DNA of 64,000 nucleotides, from the NCBI GenBank assembly GCA_025786725.1, contig JAHLTZ010000002.1:744001-808000 (forward strand). The letters are read 5' to 3'. This document shows, piece by piece, positions 25,286-39,264 of the stretch. Both the position numbers and the translations under genes were made by a program. Origin of the DNA: Syncephalis fuscata. Lineage: Eukaryota > Zoopagomycota > Zoopagomycetes > Zoopagales > Piptocephalidaceae. Numbering within the stretch: position 1 is the stretch's first letter; each line of letters opens with the position of its first letter. The notes beneath the pieces were generated by a model. That model saw only the letters and a list, made by a program, of their open reading frames with translations, was not told where the DNA came from and did not search any database.

Positions 25286-25873
25286 CTATTTCTTTTTGCC
25301 TGGTGGTCCTAGTGGTTCCCCAATATTCTTGCCAAGCAATTTAATGCCAAGTGCACGTTGCAATTTACTTAATACTTGTTGACTAGGAATAGCTAATAAA
25401 TGCAATGACAACCAAACGTATTATTAATAAAGGCTTCTACTGGTCCCATCTTCGTAACTAGTACTTACCACGGCCAGCCTCATAGTCGTTGATAACGTTT
25501 GCCCTCTCATTAATAGTCTGGCCCAGATCCTTTTGTGTTATTCCCTTATTCTGGCGCCCTTTCTGAATGGCAAGACCAACGCTTAGACTAACAGTTTCCA
25601 CTTTGGCAATGTTCTCATCGTTGTCGATTTTAGCCAAACGCTGATGCTCATCAGATCCCTTCTTATTGGTAGCACCCGTAACTGATATAGTTGTTAGCGT
25701 CTAATCGGTACTGCATAGCAATCTACAGCTATCATGCACTTCAGCTTACATTTACGCTCGGTAGCTACAACAGCACCTGTACGGCGAGCTTGATTCAATG
25801 CGCCTGCGCCCTTCGTTGCCCGTGCAACGTCTTGACGCTTGCGCAATACTGTAACATCATCCCAGTCAGACAT
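25286..25873 (-). CDS. MBF1: Multiprotein-bridging factor 1
   Basis: Exons 25873-25750, 25681-25469, 25392-25286; 147 aa, the normal length. MBF1 is a conserved coactivator that bridges transcription factors and TBP, and in yeast it also guards reading frame on collided ribosomes. The N-terminal MBF1 domain starts [12 protein letters not shown]. The C-terminal Cro/C1-type helix-turn-helix reads [40 protein letters not shown] and [17 protein letters not shown]. The basic tail GPPGKKK is typical. It converges with receptor 2, with only about 60 bases between stop codons. Confidence 0.95.
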
Positions 25874-26181
25874 TTTAAGCAAAGATTGATAGTAGTGGTT
25901 GGATAATCAGGTAATAAAAGGAAAGAAATTAACGGAATACAATGGAAGATCAAAAATGTCGATATAAATACTATAGTCATCTGTGTCGGGGAAAGGGGTG
26001 TCAGTATGACGCAACTTGCATCCACTTTTGCGAGTTGAGTTGTAAAATAAAGATAGATTTATTCCAATACCATTGCAATAGTCAATATCAGAATGTATAA
26101 CCACCAAAAAGAATTGTTATGCTGCAGATCAGCTGCTGTGTAGAAAAAGACTACAACACACATGGGCTGCTGGTTGATTCA
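25874..26181. other. Spacer between MBF1 and DAHP synthase
   Basis: 308 bases: the promoter and leader of MBF1 and the 3' end of DAHP synthase. No gene; the open frames are AT-rich shadows. Confidence 0.45.
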
Positions 26182-27789
<1,608 letters not shown>

Positions 27790-28650
27790 CTTGAATAAAA
27801 GAAACGGCAATGCAGATAGTATACGTCGACAGCCTAATAGAACGGGAGTTGTGTGCAGTTTGCAAACAAGAAAGGACAGCAAACAGCTGAAGCATTAGCG
27901 GATATGCAATCCCTATTATAGGCGCGTCCCTTTGCCTAGCCAACAACGGAATCTCAATATAGACCCACGTGTTTAGATCTATTCCATCGAGATTGAGCTT
28001 TTGATGGCTATCCATCTCACTCACACCACCTGACAGCGCTAGAAGCTTTCACATGGATTCGCAACAACTACACCAAGACCTTGGTTGTAATATAACGCAA
28101 TTATGGCATTAGCTAGATAAACAAACTAATTACATGGAATACTGGCTATCAACGTAAGCCAAGATGCAAAAATAGCGATAACAATGTTTTTATGTTATTG
28201 ATAACGTTTATTAAAATCAGTATACTAATTGGTTACTAAATAGTTACACCAAATGTAGTTACACGTGTAGAAATAAAATAATACGCAATACACAATGCGT
28301 AATGAGCAATACGTATTTACATATCAACAATACAATATACTGATGCTTCATCTACCATTAATAAGATTTAGTATATTATTTCTGTGAAAAATAATAATAA
28401 TGTAAATTATACTACTAATACCAATCAATTAAATAAATACTAAATAACATTTATCTAATTAAACATTATTAATATATTTATTAATTATAAAATATAAAAC
28501 ACACATAATTCAATATATAATAGTAGCTGAGACTTTTGCAATTATATATGCAGCCATTGGCTATTCATTCTAGCAATAGCTGCGTAAATTCTGTTGTTTA
28601 ATTTAAAAATATTTTGCCTTATTTAGTTAAAAATGCACTAAATTTCAACA
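27790..28650. other. AT-rich spacer before tRNA-iMet
   Basis: Promoter side of DAHP synthase, then very AT-rich DNA. No gene is recognised. Confidence 0.45.
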
Positions 28651-28722
28651 AGCAACGTGGCGCAGTGGAAGCGCGTTGGGCTCATAACCCAAAGGTCGGT
28701 AGATCGAAACTACCCGTTGCTA
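28651..28722 (+). tRNA. Initiator tRNA-Met (CAT)
   Basis: 72 nt without CCA or intron. The acceptor stem AGCAACG pairs with CGTTGCT, giving the A1-U72 pair typical of eukaryotic initiators. The anticodon arm is TTGGG-CTCATAA-CCCAA with CAT at 28683-28685 and the three G-C pairs of initiators. The T arm GGTAG-ATCGAAA-CTACC has A54 and A60 in the loop instead of TTC, another initiator hallmark. The D arm is GCGC-AGTGGAA-GCGC. It starts translation at AUG. Confidence 0.97.
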
Positions 28723-28723
28723 C

Positions 28724-28729
28724 TTTTTT
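28724..28729 (+). terminator. RNA polymerase III terminator of tRNA-iMet
   Basis: A run of six T directly after the tRNA. Confidence 0.85.
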
Positions 28730-30138
28730 GTTTTGCTCGTATCCAGAGGTCACGTGACTAGATGGCGTAATATTTCATGAGAAAGAGTATTGTGTATGTA
28801 TATATGCGTACTGCTTTTTAGCCAATAAAATGGGTGTGTGTAGTTAATTATTTTATAATAATTATTTTATTTTTATTTATTTCATCACCCATTATTTTAA
28901 TAGTTAGTTTAACGAAGTTACTGTACTTTGACCCCCACGTTTTATGTACTCATTCCATTCCTTTTTCTTATTACTATCCTATTGTTCTATTCAGTAATAT
29001 ATTATACAATAATGTTAAATATAACAATATAAATAGCATGCGTATTTGAATATCAATAAAACATTATTCAATCACTAGTCTTTATTTCCCTTGTTTTACA
29101 TCAACACATGTTCAAGTAACCTCAACGGTATGCCGTATATTCTGGTTACAACTATCACCACAGATCTTTCTGGTAAAGACACTCAACCTATCATTATTGC
29201 ATATGGTGGAGGCCATTTGCTTTATTGATGGTCGGCAAATAAACCGCGCCTATCAAATTGATATCAAGAATGTTCAAGACAATGGTGAATATCAGAAATG
29301 CTAGTCATTCTACCTTTTTGTCACTATAGATGAGTATCTTATATTGCAAATATGCCCAAATGCAACAATAAAAGATTGGAAAATAGAAGAGACCATTTAG
29401 ACACAAGGAAATCACACTGTACGTAGTAACAACAATAACAACTGCGGAACGATATGGAATCACAATCAATGGCTTTTATTAATATTCATCAATTTTTCTA
29501 CACATGGCCAACAACAACAATGATCGGCCTCGTGAATTGCAAAGTAGTTAAATGAACATTATAACTATGTTTGCTGCGCAGAACAGCATGACTTTAATTG
29601 AAACAAATTTTGCTTTGAGGACTCCAAATGTGGGAGTCAAAGTGAAGTTCAACCAGTTTAACTTGTATTTCAATCAATACTAATTGGCAATCATCCAATT
29701 TACTATTGCTATTGTTATAAAACTTTACTGTTACAACAACTATGCTATTAGAACCAACAATTCATTAATGCCATTAGTATAACATAATAATTAACGAGCT
29801 AAATCAATTTATCTAAACTGTAAAACAAAGCAAATAATAACTTATATATATTTAATTGAATATTAAAGTATTCTATTATGGTACTGTCAGTATTCGTAAT
29901 ATATTAATATTATTTGCATTTAAAGTTACTAAATACATGTCTAATAGCTGTTTGTTACATTTAGGTGTCTGTATATTAAATTTTATTGTCAACTAGCTAT
30001 AATATAAACGGAGCGTTTTGTGTATATCTGCACCGACAACACTTTATTGATTTTGTTATAATTCTGCATCAATTTATTTTTTTGTAAAAGCATTTTTTAC
30101 AGCAACGTAATTGACGTTAAACAAATCTATACTAAACA
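28730..30138. other. Spacer with repeat copy B and a coding-like relic
   Basis: No intact gene. The left part (29080-29300) holds a decayed coding-like stretch whose first 30 bases resemble the start of the Fanzor relic at 15990. The centre holds dispersed repeat copy B. The right part is the promoter of the TRM2-type gene. Confidence 0.5.
29335..29700 (+). repeat. Dispersed repeat family, copy B (partial)
   Basis: Shares CAAATATGCCCAAA with copy C, ACACTGTACGTAGTAACAAC and ACTGCGGAACGATATGGAAT with copy A, and GGCTTTTATTAATATTC with both. It is a shorter and more eroded copy on the same strand. Confidence 0.7.
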
Positions 30139-32501
30139 ATGTCCGATCGCGATTCTGCTGCTCTAGAAAACGACCAGTCAGTCAAGAGAGCCCGTATAGA
30201 AGAGAACGATAGCGTAGATAATATTCAGGAAGCGGCTACGACTGTAGCTGAAGAACCAGCAGCAACACCCACGACCGAATCAACACCTACCTCTCAGGAA
30301 CAACAACAGACCGCCATGTTTCGTTTGAGGGTCAGTAATCTACCAAAGTATACGACAGGCAATGCGTTGAAAAAGTTTGCAGCCAACAGTCTGGGTCTAA
30401 CTGAGATTCGGATTAATAAGGCACCTGCTTGGACCTATGCCATGGTGTCGGTTAAGGTAAGAGCCAGCAATAAATAGCAGTATGTTGCATTTGGTTTGTT
30501 AACTGGCACTGCTAGTAGAACGCTGATGAGCAGTTGTTAGTGTTGGAGAAATTCAACGCTGCTACTATGAAGAAAAATAAGCTACAAGCGGAAGTTGTCA
30601 ACGACGAGGATCGTGAGCGTTTCTATGAACGAAAGCGCGAAGCACGCCGCGCTGAAGCCGAGACGGATACTCGAACACCCGACCAACGTTTGGCCGACCA
30701 AGTAACGCCAATGCACGCGTAAGTTGATCTACGCAACTGCCCAACCGCTAGCTAATTGCTATTGGATAGTATCGAGTATAGCAAACAGCTATTGAATAAA
30801 TGGCGCACCTCCAAGAATACTATGGTTGATTTCCAAAAAGAAATGCGAAAGATTAGTGCCACTGCCAAGACACCATTGGCATGGGTTGATAACACGTATG
30901 TAGAATAGTTTGTTGCCAACTAGTTACTGATAATACTATGTTTATTTAGAGGAGCAGAGGCATTTGCTATCGAGGAAATTACACCATCACCCGTCCAGGA
31001 AGGATATCGTTCAAAGTGCGAGTTTACAATTGGCACAAATCCTAGTGATGAACCAACAGTTGGATTCTTATTGGGCGGTTATAAAGATGGCCAAGTGGCC
31101 GTACTGGTAAGTATAGATGTAGGATAAATAGTATGATTAATAAAGCAATCATCAAAATATAGAATGCCACCAATTGTAAACACGTTCACCCAGCTGCAAA
31201 GATACTGGCCAATTATATGGAGGTAATCAATCGAGTGGATTTGAATAAAATAAGTACTGATAGCAATACTGTAGAAATGTGTACGTGAGGCCGAATATCC
31301 AGTCTACAACCGAGTTACAAAGCAAGGTATGGACATGGCAATAGTTAAAATATAGATTGACTAATAATTAATATATTATAGGTGTCTGGCGTAATTTGCT
31401 AATCAAAACACAAGATACTGGCGAAAGTAGGTTGAAGTATAATGAGTTAAACTATATGTATACTAACTATGCTGCACTAGATATGGTTGTCGTACAATAT
31501 AATCCTACTGATTTGTCAGTCGAACAAATAGATCAATTAAAGCAGCTTGTATCGAAGACATTTTTGGAACAAAATGAAGTACCAATAACTACATTGATGG
31601 TACAGGTAAGTAATTGGTTGATAGTATAAAATATATTGGTTGATTAATTGATTTATTATTATTATTATGACACAATTAGGCATGGGGCGAAATGTTTAAT
31701 GGATTTACAGATAAAGCGCCATTTGAACAATTGAAGGGTGATGGCATTATACACGAAGAATTACTCAACTGCCGGTAAGTATTATTTGTATATCAATGTG
31801 ATTATCATTAATGCTTATGGCTATATGTTATGATAGTTTCCGTTTGTCTGCCACTTCATTCTTCCAAGTAAATACAAAGGCTACCGAAAAGCTGTACAGC
31901 ATTGTCCAGGAATGGTGCTCTTTGGGCGACCCACAAACTATTCTACTCGATTTATGCTCTGGTACCGGTACAATTGGTATTACTATGGCCTCAAAGGTGC
32001 AACAAGTCATTGGCGTTGAACTATGCGAGGAAGCAGTTGAAGCAGCTCGTCTTAACGTGGAACTTAATGGTATGTTTTTATACTTTCTCACTAATCATAC
32101 TAATATCGATAAATAACACTTTCGCATTAGGCTGTACGAATGTCACTTACCATTGTGGTAAAGTGGAAGACCATATTGACCGTGTACTTAGCCAGTTGCC
32201 ATCCAATGCACCAGTCGTTGCCGTACTTGATCCACCACGTGCTGGTGTCCATCCAAGTGTTATTAGTGCGGTGCGTCAGTGCGCAGCCATTCATCGTATT
32301 GTTTTCGTAGCATGCGATGCAAAACAAGCATCAAAGAACTTTATTGATCTGTGCCGTCCTACATCAAATCGGTACTGCGGCAAGCCATTCCGACCACTTC
32401 GAGCAAAGCCGGTTGATTTATTCCCGCATACAAAGCACTGTGAGATGGTCGTAGAGTTTGTTCGAGATGATAGCGCTGAAGTGGCAATGCCAGTCGAATA
32501 A
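30139..32501 (+). CDS. TRM2: tRNA (uracil-5-)-methyltransferase, TRMT2A/TRM2 type
   Basis: Ten exons: 30139-30456, 30519-30718, 30770-30895, 30950-31106, 31163-31222, 31275-31326, 31382-31605, 31680-31774, 31837-32069, 32131-32501; 611 aa, all in phase. The enzyme makes m5U54 in the T loop of tRNAs with SAM. The N-terminus is disordered, then an RRM-like domain (MFRLRVSNLPKYTTGNALKK, WTYAMVSVK) as in animal TRMT2A. The TrmA-type catalytic domain follows: YRSKCEFTIG, SFFQVNTKATEKLY, LLDLCSGTGTIGITMA (SAM motif), VLDPPRAGVHP, the catalytic Cys region IVFVACDA and the conserved end VDLFPHTKHCEMVVEF. Location may be nuclear or cytosolic. The RRM points to TRMT2A rather than TRMT2B architecture. 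Confidence 0.93.
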
Positions 32502-32750
32502 AAATAATATAATGTTTGACTCAGCATAAATAAATGACGATGATTCACCTAGACATTAAATATTATAACTAATAAACACACAATAGAGTGACACTGATTA
32601 TATGATTGATTGAATCCAAATTTATAAAGAATAACAAATCAACTAGCATTTGATAACGCCATTGGATGTTTATTTATCGGGATTAGGCCTAAATATTAAA
32701 TAAAAGTAATCGCATTATTATATTGTGTGTAGCTATTGTCATAGTATTAC

Positions 32751-34043
32751 TTACTTTGCCCATTCCACACGCAGAATCAAGTTGTCATAACCGTAGCCAT
32801 TGATAGCCTCCAATGCACGCTGAGCATCTGATCGGCCCATAAACGTAACAAAGGCGAAGCCGCGGCATAGACCCGTCTCACGATCCTTGGACAAAAAGAC
32901 ACGATTGATGGGGCCGAATGGACGGAATAGCTCTTTAACATCTTCGTCTTGTACATCTTCAGACAAGTTGGTAACACGTAGTGTATTTTCATCTAAAAAA
33001 ATGGTAATTAAGCATTAGCAATGGAAATAATGATGGCAGCAATAACTAATAAATATTTACCACGACGATCGCGATCAGCAAAGGCATCGCCGCCACTGGC
33101 ACGCGATGGGTCGCCACCAGCGCGGAGATGGGGTGGCACGTAGCTGGATTTGCTTTCGCCTGCAGCAGCAGCACCTAGTAATAATTTATAATCTATCAAT
33201 TGTCATGTCATTATTATTAATAATTATACATACCTGCGCCCATGGATGGTTTGACGCTAGTTTCCAGTTCATCAAGCGGCTTGAGCGTATCTTTGTATGG
33301 ACATTTGGAGGTAAAATGGCCACCTTTGCAAATACGACATAAAATCTTTTTGCCTTTCATCTCTTGGCGCTTCTTTTCCTCATCGTCGGCATCTTCGTCA
33401 ATAGCCTAATATATATATACATATGTATATCATTTGTTATTAATAAACAAACGAATAATAGTATCAAGTCATTTACCGCTCCGGTAGTCGATAGTTTCAA
33501 AAAGACCTTTTCACCAATAACGGTGGTGGTCACATCTGGACCTGGTGCTTTGTTTTTTTCGTCGCCAAACTTCTCCCATTGCTATAATAGTAAATAAATA
33601 AATAGTTTAGTGTTATTATTAAGCATATTTACAATGTGCTTACTTTACGCAAAGCAGCGGCCTTGTGAACACGATCTTTTACCATATGCATACGAATGCG
33701 ACGCGTCACCTAGATTATTAGTAAATAGTAGTAAAAACATTAGTATCAATACTATTTGTACAAGATCTAGGCACATCTACTGCCGCTTACCTTTATCTTT
33801 TTACCAAGATCATTTGTTTTAATTCTACAATAACCTTGACATCTTTGTCCTCCTCGATAACCGGAGCTATATATGGTTGAAGAATGAGCTGTAGATCTAG
33901 TTGTCAGCGTGGATACCTACCAGAAACATCAAATTCATCGGCCCAATCCACCTTGGGCGTATTAGATCTAATTTATCGTTAGATCAACAACCAATAAATC
34001 AGTGGTTCTATGCCTGAATATCTGCTTACAGAATGTCCGTCAT
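32751..34043 (-). CDS. TIF35: Translation initiation factor eIF3 subunit g, frame interrupted once
   Basis: Eight exons: 34043-34030 (only 14 coding bases), 33967-33921, 33866-33791, 33709-33644, 33581-33477, 33405-33234, 33174-33061, 32992-32751; about 278 aa with one base restored. eIF3g helps mRNA recruitment and scanning. Order: N-terminal MTDILSNTPKVDWADEFDVS, basic VTRRIRMVKDRVHKAAALRK, QWEKFGDE, a CCHC-type zinc knuckle CRICKGGHFTSKC, linker YVPPHLRAGG, and the C-terminal RRM with LRVTNLSEDVQDEDVKELF (RNP2) and RGFAFVTF (RNP1), ending RVEWAK. Near 33818 the minus-strand frame lacks one base in an A/T run (VIVE must join KTNDLGKKIK). It converges with TRM2. Confidence 0.92.
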
Positions 34044-34439
34044 GTTGTTAGCACGCACGCAAAAAGAACAAGAGTGGGATGAAGAAAAAAGAAAAAACTT
34101 GACAATTGTTCAACTAGTTGATCGTATGTATAATGCGTGGGTGCGTTTGGACACAGATCATGTGTAAATTTAACCAGTTTTGTTAAATTTTAATACAATC
34201 ATTACTAGAAATACGACTCAACATGGATTGCATGTTTGAATTGATAATATTTCATTTTATCTGCCATTTGTATCGAATATTTGGCAGTAAATCAATATAT
34301 CATAGACATATATGTACTAAAATTATTTAATAGTTACCATTTAATCCATACATATATAATTTTATAACAAATATCTAATTTACTTACATTTAAACATTCA
34401 ACGTGTTCTATAATAACTACCTGTATTGATTGATTGGAA
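34044..34439. other. Spacer between eIF3g and duplication copy B
   Basis: Promoter and leader of eIF3g, then unique AT-rich DNA. No gene. Confidence 0.45.
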
Positions 34440-37169
34440 ATAAAGCTTTTTATTTATAAAACGCAAACTTCATAGCGGCTATCTTTAATATTATTCGGCT
34501 AATCATACCATTTGATGCTTTGTATTCAGAAGGTATCCATGTTCTATCATTCTTTGCAGCTGGTAAATGTGGTACCTCGATAAAGTTTAAATACTCATCT
34601 TCAGTGTCGCCTACAGCTTGTTTCTATTAATGCACGCTGTTGGTTCGTAAATACGGCCAGTATGCATATCAATGACCAATTTTCTTCATGGCGCCAACTA
34701 AAAATACATAAAGATCCAATAAAAGAAGTAAGCTTAGAGTAGGAGGGACAAGCAATTGAACGCAGTAAAATTCCATATCTGGCATCCAGTACATCCAGTG
34801 TTTTACTGTTGTAGACGACAACCAGCTTTTCACTGTATAAGCCTGCAATATCACTGTCAAATATCGGTCGACTCCATAAAATATATCCTTGGTCGGAACT
34901 ATCAATTGGCAATACTTGGCCGTAATCTCTGTCGTCGAACAATGGTTGCGGCGAGGTATTTGATGAAGCCTTTTCAAATACAAAAAATAAGAGTAAAGCA
35001 TTAAGCATTTCTTCTTTGCTGTCCTTCTTATTATCGGGTTCATGATATAGACTGATTAGGCACATCCTTTCAGTATATGTTTTAAGCTCGATTTCAGCAT
35101 CTGGCCAATATGAAATGGTGATCTGACTCGATAATATCTTCTTACTCTTAGCCTCGCCCTTTTGAGCGTCGAACAATTTCCATTGAATATCTGATGATTG
35201 TTCATTACTATCAACAGTTTGTGAATCTTGAGTAGCAATAAAGGTAGAAGCAAGGTCGAATTCTCCAATGTCATGAATTATTGTAAATGTTAAAAACTGG
35301 CATTGGTCTTCAGAAGCAAACTGAATACAAGCAAATGCACTGTAATCGTCGATTTTAGACCCTTTATCCATTGATTTGCATCTAAATTAGATAAATCAAA
35401 TCAAGTATATGGATATTGTGTATGGATAGCCTTTAAAAGTATCCATCCATTATAAACCTCGAATAAATATGAGCACTTTTCTATTCTCTTGTTTTGATAG
35501 CCATGCCCAAGATAAATAATATTAGACGATGAGTTTCCAGCATTAGGCCATACCAGAATGGCATTTCGTCGGTCTTTTTCTTGTTTATCTGAAGGCGTGC
35601 TATTTGAGGATGTGTCAGAAGCTTTAACTTTAGTTTCTCTAATATACTGTGCTTCTAATTCATCCATATTCACTATTTTAATGCATTAATAAATATATAA
35701 CATAGTAACTAGCGTTGTTAATGATTAGCTACCTATTGGATCCCCAGGAGCTATGGTCTTTACGTCATTATACGTCATTAAAACAACAGTAGCCACAGCA
35801 AATCGGCGTATTCCATAACCATATAGAATGTTGTCTCTGCAATTAAATAAAGATGGCGGTAGAGAAATAGCCAACTTTTTCCATACCAATTCAGCGCTAT
35901 AATGTTTGTTTCTCTTACTAAAAACATTGTGTTGGACTGACCAAAGCCTATCTTCTTTTCCATCCAACATCAATGCATACCAAGAATTCACGTCAAATAG
36001 TATCAGTCCAGCGTGTCCCTCAGCTGGCAATTCGTATATCTGTTTTTTTAATTGACCTTTCAAAAAGTTGCGCACAATCTGTCGACGCCTCTGATAAGCA
36101 TAAAACCATTGAGTGTTATCAAAATCAAAGACACATTGTAAATAGCTAGTAGACAGTGTACGCCCATTATTGTTGCTATTAATATCTGGCATGATAAATA
36201 GTAAATACCCTTGTTTTGTTTGATTTACATTGGACGTAGATTCTTTTGGTTTTGGTATAGTACTGATGTACCAACTATGCACGTAAGCCATTCTTGTTCA
36301 CATCGATCACCAATGGAAATTTGCTTTTATATTGTTCCAATAATCAGGCCGAGCAGCTACTGTTTGGTAAATAACTCGACAGCTGGTTGCAAAAAGTACT
36401 AATCCCGTCCATCCATAAACCGACACAGATACAGTAAAATGTCGTGATTTTGCCATATTTGGTGATTATCAGTACCCAAAAACATGGCTTACTAGAATAG
36501 CGCACTAAGCTTGATACACAATAGATAAGAGGAACAATGGTAGACAGAAAGTCGAAAGAAAAGGCCATGAACAAATGTAGGCTGTTTATTTTAAAAACAC
36601 GATGGTTATACATTCACATAGCTATTGTTATTGTTGGTCTATAAATAAAATGTGTATTGACATCATACAAAGTCACAATGAGTTGTCTATAAACTAGATA
36701 GATTTGAATCGTTTAATAAACGACTATATAATTGTTTGGTGCCATGATTAGTAGTATGATGTAATAATTTGTTGTAACAGCAGTAGAAATATTATGTTTT
36801 CATTTTCATTTTTATGCTTTTATATTCACATCGTAGTAGATTATAATGCTACAATCAAAATAGAAACAATTATAAACATTTAATATATACAAAATATGAG
36901 TTAAAAAGAATACGAGTTTTACAATTAATAAAATTATTGATCAATTATATAGAAATATTCTGCACAATTGGAAAATAGCGCATGAATATGGTAAAAAGTA
37001 GCAGTTACAATTGTTTACTGTGGAAAATTTAGATAATCTATAATTGCCAAATAGGGTAGTAATATACACTTTTGCTCAAAAAGCTTTATTTTGTCTTAAA
37101 CAAACATATAAGCATATTCGTACATATTTTTATCACATATCAAGCAAATAATGATGCAGTAAAATAAAA
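34440..37169. repeat. 2.7-kb segmental duplication, copy B
   Basis: Direct-orientation partner of 17290-20021, from TTTTTATTTATAAAACGCAA on the left to GATGCAGTAAAATAAAA on the right. Differences are scattered substitutions and many single-base gaps. Both break points lie in A/T tracts and no target-site duplication is evident. Confidence 0.9.
34441..36485 (-). pseudogene. F-box-like protein, copy B (more heavily frame-damaged)
   Basis: Same gene as the 17322-19339 copy. Relative to that copy it lacks single bases near 36342 (WKQ), 36312 (PLGD), 36280 (after WLTC), 34674 (ENWF) and 34625, so the ATG block and the C-terminal block are out of frame. It keeps the open reading NQTKQGYLLF and the exon NMDELEAQYIRETKVKASDT that are broken in copy A. 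Exon 1 joins this exon across 35733-35670 by a standard GT-AG intron with matching phase. Either both copies are decaying or the assembly of this two-copy repeat is poorly polished. No function beyond an F-box-like N-terminus is recognised. Confidence 0.6.
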
Positions 37170-37423
37170 CAGTAATAAATATTTTTATACTTATAAATAC
37201 GCCTTTTTTAACATGATTTAAATAGTATTGTTATTACAATATCTTGGTTTATAAATAGTAATAAATGGTATAAATTCAAAATGTTACAACGAGTAAAAAC
37301 TATTTTTGTTGTTGAATCAATTTTGGAATAAAATAATGAATCAGTAAGTTAAACAAAGCATTTAAAAACACTATTATCGTTATTATAAAGGCAAATTTCT
37401 TATAGATATTTAGTTGTACCATT
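37170..37423. other. 3' flank of methionine aminopeptidase
   Basis: Unique AT-rich DNA between the duplication end and the aminopeptidase stop. No gene. Confidence 0.45.
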
Positions 37424-38818
37424 TTAAGATGATAGCTTTGTTAATATTTCATGACCATCTGGTGTAATCAACACAGTGTGCTCGAATTGTGCCGATCTTC
37501 CTCCATCTTTGGTCACTAGCGTCCAGCCATCAGGCCACAATCGACTTTGTGCGGTGCCTTGACACACTACTGGTTCAATGGTAAAGGTCATGCCAGGTTC
37601 CATCACCTCGGTCTCGTCATTACCTAAATAAATCGATAAAAGGTATACCAGATAACGTTTTAAATAGTAGTAGCTATTAAAGGATACGATGATGATAGAT
37701 TAAAGGTAATGTGTGAAAGAGTCGTCCAATGCCATGGCCGGATAGTTCATTGGATACTCGGAATCCGTGTGCTTCTGCTAAATCACTAAAGCCTATTGCT
37801 GAATTTTACTATCAATAAAGCTACTGCTTACTTACCATATGGTCCTACCAATCTCTTGTAACGGCACTCCCGGCCCACATATTTGGATAGCAGCCTCCAT
37901 TGCTTCTCGAGTCGTATTTACCAATGACTGTCCTAAATCATCAACCTGGCCTACAAGGAATGTTGCTGACGTATCACCATGATAGCCCTGCCGATAAACC
38001 TGTTTAACTTATTAACATTTTGCCACAACAAATATATAAATAGTTGTTATATCTCCTTACTGTTACATCCACGTTAATTATATCACCATCTTCTAAAGGT
38101 CGTCTAGTATTATTATTATTATTATTATTCTATTGTTAACAATAAGCTAAAATAAGACGCACTCATCTGGAATACCATGGGCAATGACATTGGATACTGA
38201 GGTACAGACTGAACGTGGAAATCCACGATAATTCAGTGGTGACGGATAAGCACCTTTACTACAGATAAAATCGTGTAGCGTTTTATCCAATGCATTTGTT
38301 GTTAGCCCAGGCTAATCACAGATGTTATAAGATGTATATACACAATAAATAATTACTTTTACGCTTACTTTAATCATGCTATGTGCCAGATCAAGAGCCT
38401 CTGCTGCTAATTGACCTGCAGCACGCATACTATTGATCTGTTGTGGCGTTGTGATTAATTCAATACTACCGTCATGATGTAGATCTTCATCTTCGTAAGC
38501 ATAGTTAGAATTGGCATCGGCATAGGGTGGACGACAATCTACTGTTTCGGGTACGGATCGTCGCTGAATATGATCAACTCCTACGCGAAGCGATGGTGGT
38601 CTTAAAGCACGATAACGACCAAATCGCTTAGTCGTCGCGGCCAATACACTAAGCGATGAATAATTTGTTGTGGCTGTACGTGGCGGCGGTGACTGAACAG
38701 CTCCTCCTCTTGTGTTTATCCGTCTTCTACATCTATATTGCTCGTAAATACCACGAGGTGCTTTAAAGGCTTGGCCTATTCGGCAAAATAACATCATCAA
38801 AACTATCTCAAAAGCCAC
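37424..38818 (-). CDS. Methionine aminopeptidase type 1, probably mitochondrial
   Basis: Six exons: 38818-38369, 38311-38163, 38103-38061, 37999-37836, 37785-37688, 37623-37424; up to 367 aa. It removes the initiator Met from new proteins. The M24A core is complete, with metal ligands Asp in INVDVTVY, Asp in YHGDTSATF, His in [10 protein letters not shown], Glu in MTFTIEP and Glu in QFEHTV. The roughly 115-residue leader is basic and Arg-rich ([19 protein letters not shown]), without the zinc fingers of cytosolic MAP1, which fits a mitochondrial MAP1D-type enzyme. The start may be the ATG at 38818 or the double Met eight codons on ([15 protein letters not shown] looks like a presequence). The donor of exon 2 is GTGCGT rather than GTAAG. 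It shares its promoter region with VMA22. Confidence 0.9.
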
Positions 38819-39264
38819 AACAGTAAAATAAAAATGGATTAACAGTATTTCCTGTTATTTTCAATGCCCGGATGCTGTTTATCCATAAAATGCTTTACTT
38901 TTTAATTATCTGCTGCAGGATAGACTTTCAATGGCTATGTCATTCACAGACATCGCGGTCTGGCTACCCTTTATTACGTGCCCCTATTTACTTGGCTTTA
39001 TTCGTTTCAACTATTAAATGACAGCATCCTTTTCCCATACGCTAGTCAAAATTCAACCGTGTTGTTCTTTTCAATTGCTTTATTCGATTGCTTTTCTATT
39101 ACTAACTATCGCTATTACTCTTTCGGTGGCCTAGTTTTACTTTCAATGACTTAGGTATAGACAGTAATCGCGAATATTACTGTTTAGTCATTTAAACCTT
39201 TCCACAATCAGTTTATTGGATAATATTTCTAGCAACAACCAAAACAGCATAGATAACAGTTATC
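38819..39264. promoter_or_regulatory. Divergent promoter region of aminopeptidase and VMA22
   Basis: About 446 bases between two outward-facing genes. No specific motif is identified. Bases 39050-39130 are T-rich on the plus strand, as in fungal leaders. Confidence 0.5.

Noticed and set aside
28834-29049. Open frame after the tRNA (MCVVNYFIIIILFLF)
   Set aside because: AT-rich translation typical of spacer DNA, with no support beyond length.
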